Below the pieces are notes generated by a model that did no database searches, was not told the DNA's origin, and worked only from the letters and a program-made list of their open reading frames with translations. 64,000 bases of DNA from Gillisella vitis. Lineage in GTDB: Bacteria > Pseudomonadota > Alphaproteobacteria > Rhizobiales > Rhizobiaceae. This document shows, one piece after another, positions 60,112 through 64,000 of this stretch. The translations under genes and the position numbers were made by a program. The first letter of the stretch is position 1; each line of letters opens with the position of its first letter. The stretch is taken from assembly GCA_009744235.1 (NCBI GenBank), contig WPHV01000019.1:1-64000 (forward strand). Direction: 5' to 3'.

Positions 60112-60743
60112 CGGTTTCCGTCTCCTCGCTGACAGATGATATAATCCGGCTGGCCCAAGAGGCCAGCCGTTTCATGATCGCCGTTGCCGGACCGCCAGGC
60201 GCGGGCAAGTCTACTCTTTCGGAAGCCTTGCGCGAGGCGCTGATTAAGCGCGGCGAAACCGCGGAAATCCTGCCGATGGACGGGTTTCACATGGACAATG
60301 GCATTCTGGAACAGCGCGGCCTGCTGAAGCGCAAGGGCGCACCGGAAACCTTCGACGTGCGTGGTTTTCTCGACATCGTCACGGCGGTAAAGGCTGGCGA
60401 CGAGGAGGTTCTCGTACCGGTCTTTGACCGCGACCGCGAATTGGCGATTGCCTCGGCCCGGCCAATTGCGCCGGAAACCCGCTTTATTCTGGTCGAGGGC
60501 AATTACCTGCTTCTCGATCGCGCGCCCTGGACCCGCCTGCAAAGCTGCTTCGACCTGACGGTCTTCGTCGGCCCACCGCTGGAGGTGCTGGAACAGCGCC
60601 TGCGTGACCGTTGGGTTCATTACGGACTGGACGATGCCGCAATCGCCTGGAAATTGAATGGTAACGACTTGCCGAATGGCCGGTTGGTGATTGAAGCATC
60701 GCGGCCCGCTGATATCAGTGTTGATATCGTCGCCATCGCGTGA
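60108..60743 (+). CDS. frcK: FrcK, uridine kinase-like P-loop kinase
   Basis: A 211-residue kinase of the uridine/phosphoribulokinase-like fold. The P-loop GPPGAGKST is at 28-36, followed by PMDGFHMDN and VEGNYLLLDRAPW. It is the fourth gene of the frc operon as in Sinorhizobium. The substrate has not been settled in my memory; phosphorylation of the incoming sugar or of a related nucleoside is plausible. ATGA overlap with frcA. Confidence 0.9.
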   Translation: MTVSVSSLTDDIIRLAQEASRFMIAVAGPPGAGKSTLSEALREALIKRGETAEILPMDGFHMDNGILEQRGLLKRKGAPETFDVRGFLDIVTAVKAGDEEVLVPVFDRDRELAIASARPIAPETRFILVEGNYLLLDRAPWTRLQSCFDLTVFVGPPLEVLEQRLRDRWVHYGLDDAAIAWKLNGNDLPNGRLVIEASRPADISVDIVAIA

Positions 60744-60838
60744 AACCGTATATTTCCTGGAAACAGGGTGGGATGCCTCTCGACTCCCACCAAAAATCTG
60801 CTTACAAAATAAGCACGCTTATTTTCCGCACAATATCA

Positions 60839-60867
60839 TTGACAGCTGCCCCCTTCCTCGCTCTATT
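60839..60867 (+). promoter_or_regulatory. Possible sigma-70 promoter for the amino acid transporter
   Basis: TTGACA at 60839-60844 and TCTATT at 60862-60867 with a 17-base spacer, 87 bases before the start of the binding-protein gene. Confidence 0.4.
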
Positions 60868-60953
60868 TGTATAGTCAAATGGCCGAGAAACGGCTGAGGG
60901 GAATTGCACCGGTACGAGAGATCGCCGGGTAGCGGGCAACTGGAGAGATTGTG

Positions 60954-61781
60954 ATGCAGAAAAGACTGTTGCTGAAGGCGGCGCTTGGTGCTGCCCTGTT
61001 GTTTGGCGCAAGCGTGTCGGCCCATGCCGAAGATGCGCTGGCGAAGATCAAAGCCGCTGGCACATTGAAGGTCGGCACGGAAACCGCCTTTGCACCCTTT
61101 GACTTTATTGATGCTGGCGACCACGTTGGCCTCAACGTTGATCTCTTTGCCGAAATCGGCAAGGAACTTGGCGTGAAGATCGAGTGGATCGCCCTGCCAT
61201 GGGACGGCGTTTTGCCCGGCCTTGAAGCTGGCAAGTTCGATATCGTGGCTGGCCCCGCCACCGTCACCAAAGCCCGCATGGAGCGCTACCGCTTTACCGC
61301 GCCGATTGCCGAAGCCACCGTTGCTATCCTGAAAAAAGCAGGCGACAAGACCATTACCAAGCCGGAAGATCTGGCGGGTAAATCGGTTGGTGTCGGCAAA
61401 GCAACAGCCCAGCTGGCGCAGTTGCAGGAGCTTTCCGCAACCCTGCCGAAGAAAATTGATGTACGTGAATATGTCTCCTTCAACGATGCCTATGCCGATA
61501 TGGCCGCAGGCCGCGTGGTAGCCGTTGCCAATTCGCTGCCCAACATCGCTTTCGTGGCCAAGCAGCGCAATGGAGCCTTTGAAGTGGTGGTGCCACCCTT
61601 TGGCAAAAAGAGCTATTTCAGCTTTGTTGGCACCAAGGATGCAGACCATGCCAGCCTGATCGACGCCGTTGATGCTGCCATCATCAAGATGAAGGGCGAT
61701 GGCCGCATGGCGAAATTGCAGGAAAAGTGGTTTGGCACCAAGTTTGATACGCCTGATAGCGTGAAAGACCCAGCGTTTTGA
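60954..61781 (+). CDS. Polar amino acid-type ABC substrate-binding protein
   Basis: A 275-residue family 3 periplasmic binding protein. The signal peptide ends near SAHA (residue 25). The mature protein begins EDALAKIKAAGTLKVGTETAFAPFDF, the family signature region, and continues with LPGLEAGKFDIVAGPATVTKAR. The substrate is probably an amino acid or a related compound, not defined. The ATG at 60954 with GGAGAG 6 bases upstream is preferred to a GTG at 60951. Two permease genes and an ATPase gene follow after a repeat-containing gap. Confidence 0.9.
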   Translation: MQKRLLLKAALGAALLFGASVSAHAEDALAKIKAAGTLKVGTETAFAPFDFIDAGDHVGLNVDLFAEIGKELGVKIEWIALPWDGVLPGLEAGKFDIVAGPATVTKARMERYRFTAPIAEATVAILKKAGDKTITKPEDLAGKSVGVGKATAQLAQLQELSATLPKKIDVREYVSFNDAYADMAAGRVVAVANSLPNIAFVAKQRNGAFEVVVPPFGKKSYFSFVGTKDADHASLIDAVDAAIIKMKGDGRMAKLQEKWFGTKFDTPDSVKDPAF

Positions 61782-61838
61782 GGTGATCTATCCTGAGGCT
61801 GTGCTTTGGAACAACAGATAATCTCCTGATATGCTGCC

Positions 61839-62011
61839 TACCCCCCCTCTGCCTTGCCAGGCATCTCCCCCTCAAGGGGGGAGATCGACTCGCTCGAAGC
61901 GCCCAGTCTATCAGCCAGAACGGCATTTTGTGGCTGCGTCAGTTTAAGCAAGTCGTGGTGATCTAATCTCCCCCCTTGAGGGGGAGATGTCCGGCAGGAC
62001 AGAGGGGGGTA
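61839..62011. mobile_element. MITE-like inverted-repeat element
   Basis: Imperfect terminal inverted repeats of about 46 bases (61839-61885 and 61966-62011) begin TACCCCCC and end in GGGGGGTA. Each arm is itself palindromic (CTCCCCC/GGGGGAG). The 80-base centre codes for nothing. I recall similar repeats scattered in rhizobial genomes. It sits inside the transporter operon between binding protein and permease genes. Confidence 0.6.
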
Positions 62012-62062
62012 TCCCGAACGCTATCATTTATTGTAGTCCGCAACAGCGGAGACCGGAGAGCC

Positions 62063-62704
62063 ATGTCATTCAAACTCTTCTTCCTGCTGGTCAAGGCTGC
62101 CGGATGGACGCTGGGCATCAGCGTGATTTCCATCACCATCGGCTTTGTGCTGGCCGTCATCCTCTCCGGTGCCATGCTGTCCGGCAAACGGCTGTATACA
62201 ATGCCAACCGAGCTGTTCATCAGCTTCTTTCGCGGCGTGCCGCTGCTGGTGCAATTGCTGCTGATCTACAATCTTCTACCGTTTATTGGCATAAACGTGC
62301 CAAGCGTGGTGGCGGCCATTATTGGCTTGTCGCTCTGCACCGCCGCCTATCAGGCCGAAAATCTGCGGGGCGGGTTTGAAAGCGTGCCGAAAGGCTTGAT
62401 CGAAGCTGCCGATATGGCGGGCTTCACAGCACGGCAAACGTTTCTGCGCATCAAACTGCCCATTGCACTTCGGCTGACCTTTCCAGCCCTGGTCAATGAA
62501 GCAATCATGATCCTCAAATCCTCCTCGCTGGTATCGGTGGTGGGCATTGTTGAGCTAACCCGCATGGCACAGGATCTAGCCGCTTCCACCTATCTTCCCA
62601 TTGAGCTGTTTTCATCGGCTGCGCTGATTTATCTGATCATCTGCTGGAGCGTGGCGCTAGTGAGCGGAGTGGCGGAACGCGCGCTTCCGGGAGCCATCAA
62701 ATGA
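62063..62704 (+). CDS. Amino acid ABC transporter permease, first subunit
   Basis: A 213-residue HisM/GlnP-type permease with about five membrane helices. It has the N-terminal WTLGISVISITIGFVLAV, the FFRGVPLLVQLLLIYNLLP segment, and the EAA loop ESVPKGLIEAADMAGFTARQTFLRIKLPIALR that docks the ATPase. GGAGAG is close before the ATG at 62063. It overlaps the next permease gene by four bases. It forms a heterodimeric channel with that protein. Confidence 0.92.
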   Translation: MSFKLFFLLVKAAGWTLGISVISITIGFVLAVILSGAMLSGKRLYTMPTELFISFFRGVPLLVQLLLIYNLLPFIGINVPSVVAAIIGLSLCTAAYQAENLRGGFESVPKGLIEAADMAGFTARQTFLRIKLPIALRLTFPALVNEAIMILKSSSLVSVVGIVELTRMAQDLAASTYLPIELFSSAALIYLIICWSVALVSGVAERALPGAIK

Positions 62705-63369
62705 TTTTTGATCCCAAAGTCATTCTTGATCATCTGCCGGAGATTTTCAGCGGCACCATCACCACGCTGTGGATCTGGATTGTCGGCATGCTGCTGGGCG
62801 TGCTCGTGGGCTTTCTGGTGGCAACAGGCCGTCGCTACGGCGGCAAGTTGCTGGATATTCCGCTGGGGCTGATGGTGGAAGTGCTGCGCGGCACACCGTT
62901 TCTGATCCAGATTTTTCTGGTCTATTACGGCGGCCCCTATGTGGGCCTGTCGCTGGACCCGATTCCTTGCGGCTTGATTGGCCTCACCATCTATTCTGCC
63001 GCCTATTATTCCGAGATTTTCCGGGCTGGTTACAGCTCCGTTCCCCATGGCCATGTCGAGGCCGCAGAATGCCTCGGCTTGAGCCGCTTGCAAACCATCC
63101 GCCGCATTCTCCTGCCAGAAATGGCGCTGATCGTGCTGCCGCCTTGCGTCAATCTCGCCATCATTCTTCTGAAAGAATCGGCGGTGCTATCGATCATCAC
63201 CGTTCCCGAACTCACCGCCACCGTCAGCGCCATAGGGTCTGCGCAATATGCCTTTCTGGAGGCGATTTTCGTGTTGGCGGTGATTTACTGGGTCATTGTG
63301 GAGGCCACCGCCTGGGCGGCCCGCAAGGCTGAATATCGTTTGAGCAGATTGAGGTTTTCCGCGCCATGA
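62701..63369 (+). CDS. Amino acid ABC transporter permease, second subunit
   Basis: A 222-residue permease of the same family, with VEVLRGTPFLIQIFLVYYG and the EAA loop SSVPHGHVEAAECLGLSRLQTIRRILLPEMAL. About five membrane helices. It overlaps both neighbours by four bases, so all three transporter genes are translationally coupled. Confidence 0.92.
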   Translation: MIFDPKVILDHLPEIFSGTITTLWIWIVGMLLGVLVGFLVATGRRYGGKLLDIPLGLMVEVLRGTPFLIQIFLVYYGGPYVGLSLDPIPCGLIGLTIYSAAYYSEIFRAGYSSVPHGHVEAAECLGLSRLQTIRRILLPEMALIVLPPCVNLAIILLKESAVLSIITVPELTATVSAIGSAQYAFLEAIFVLAVIYWVIVEATAWAARKAEYRLSRLRFSAP

Positions 63370-64000
63370 CGCTTCCCGCCATTTCCGTCTCCAAACTCGT
63401 CAAGCGCTTTGGCACCAACACCGTGTTGAATGACATCAACCTCGATATCCCCGAGGGCAAAGTCTCCTGCCTGATCGGCCCTTCCGGCTCGGGCAAAAGC
63501 ACACTGCTCCGCTGCATGGCGTTTCTGGAAGAGGCCAGCGAAGGCATGATCACCGTCAGCGGCGAAGCGCTCGGCTATTTTGAGCGACCAGATGGCCAGC
63601 GCGAACGCCTGCCCGCCGCCCAAATCCGCAGCGTGCGCTCGCACATCGGCATGGTGTTTCAGCAATTCAATCTCTGGCCGCATATGACCGCCCTTGGCAA
63701 TGTGTCTGAAGCGTTGAAAACCGTGCATAAAATACCCAAACGCGAAGCTGAAGATCGCGCCATGGTGCAGCTGAAAAAGGTGGGGCTGGAGAACCGCGCA
63801 GGTCATTATCCCTCCCAGCTTTCTGGCGGGCAACAACAGCGCGTGGCCATTGCCCGCGCCTTGGCCTTGCAGCCCAAAATCATGCTGTTTGATGAGCCAA
63901 CCTCGGCGCTCGACCCGGAATTGACCGGGGAAGTGCTGACCGTGATGCGCGACTTGGCAGCTGAAGGCATGACCATGGTGGTGGTAAGCCACGAGATTGG
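63366..64000 (+). CDS. Amino acid ABC transporter ATP-binding protein (cut by window end)
   Basis: The first 211 codons of an ABC ATPase, open at the window end. Walker A GPSGSGKST is at about 38-46, the Q-loop is GMVFQQFNLWPHMT, the signature is LSGGQQQRVA, Walker B is IMLFDEPTSALDPE, and VVSHEI is the H-loop just before the edge. The ATG overlaps the permease stop by four bases. Family members are about 245-260 residues, so only the C-terminal part is missing. Confidence 0.93.
   Translation, partial: MTLPAISVSKLVKRFGTNTVLNDINLDIPEGKVSCLIGPSGSGKSTLLRCMAFLEEASEGMITVSGEALGYFERPDGQRERLPAAQIRSVRSHIGMVFQQFNLWPHMTALGNVSEALKTVHKIPKREAEDRAMVQLKKVGLENRAGHYPSQLSGGQQQRVAIARALALQPKIMLFDEPTSALDPELTGEVLTVMRDLAAEGMTMVVVSHEI

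Overview
The window reads as ordinary chromosome of an alphaproteobacterium of the Rhizobiaceae (Agrobacterium / Allorhizobium / Rhizobium group). The pointers are the PhyR-NepR-EcfG general stress response, an frcBCAK-type fructose transport operon, short palindromic repeats of a type I recall from rhizobial genomes, long four-base ATGA gene overlaps and the gene content overall. No rRNA, tRNA, CRISPR array, integrase or insertion-sequence transposase was recognised. One short inverted-repeat element and several interspersed palindromes are the only mobile-looking DNA.

Layout. 1-3.1 kb: a cobalamin riboswitch controls a CbiM-like metal permease, followed by a long-form purC and a TetR regulator. 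3.2-9.2 kb: a complete tripartite RND efflux system. 9.4-12.3 kb: elongation factor P with its two modification enzymes EpmA and EpmB. 12.5-15.9 kb: a tight cassette of a stand-alone carrier protein, an acyl-CoA dehydrogenase-like flavoprotein, a seryl-tRNA-synthetase-derived amino acid:carrier-protein ligase and a DUF1839 protein. This is the best candidate for an uncharacterised pathway. 16-29.2 kb: a polysaccharide locus with a beta-mannosidase, a tandem alpha/beta hydrolase, a flippase, two glycosyltransferases (one GumK-like), a Wzc-like protein with a decayed kinase domain, a polymerase and a secreted GH5 glucanase. 29.6-37.9 kb: purU, a kinase/aminotransferase fusion, a stand-alone Lrp ligand domain, a MerR regulator fused to a P-loop ATPase domain, and a DNA ligase with its associated exonuclease.

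38-48 kb is a general stress response island. It holds phyR, an HWE histidine kinase, two nepR anti-sigma genes (one alone, one co-transcribed with ecfG), dps, and small stress proteins (CsbD, DUF883, holin-like, two DUF1328 proteins). I found seven sites with exactly GGAAC-N16-CGTT, the EcfG promoter consensus, upstream of genes in this island. Together they suggest an autoregulated sigma factor with its local regulon around it.

48-50.8 kb: an exbB-exbD-tonB operon with a possible RirA iron box. 50.8-54.9 kb: a GH105 hydrolase, a Pmp3-type membrane peptide, and arginase plus ornithine cyclodeaminase with a divergent Lrp regulator. 55-60.7 kb: a fructose uptake module (ROK regulator, RbsD/FucU mutarotase, frcB, frcC, frcA, frcK). 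60.9-64 kb: a polar amino acid type ABC importer whose ATPase gene runs off the window end.

Functional names rest on motifs and remembered family features, without any database search.
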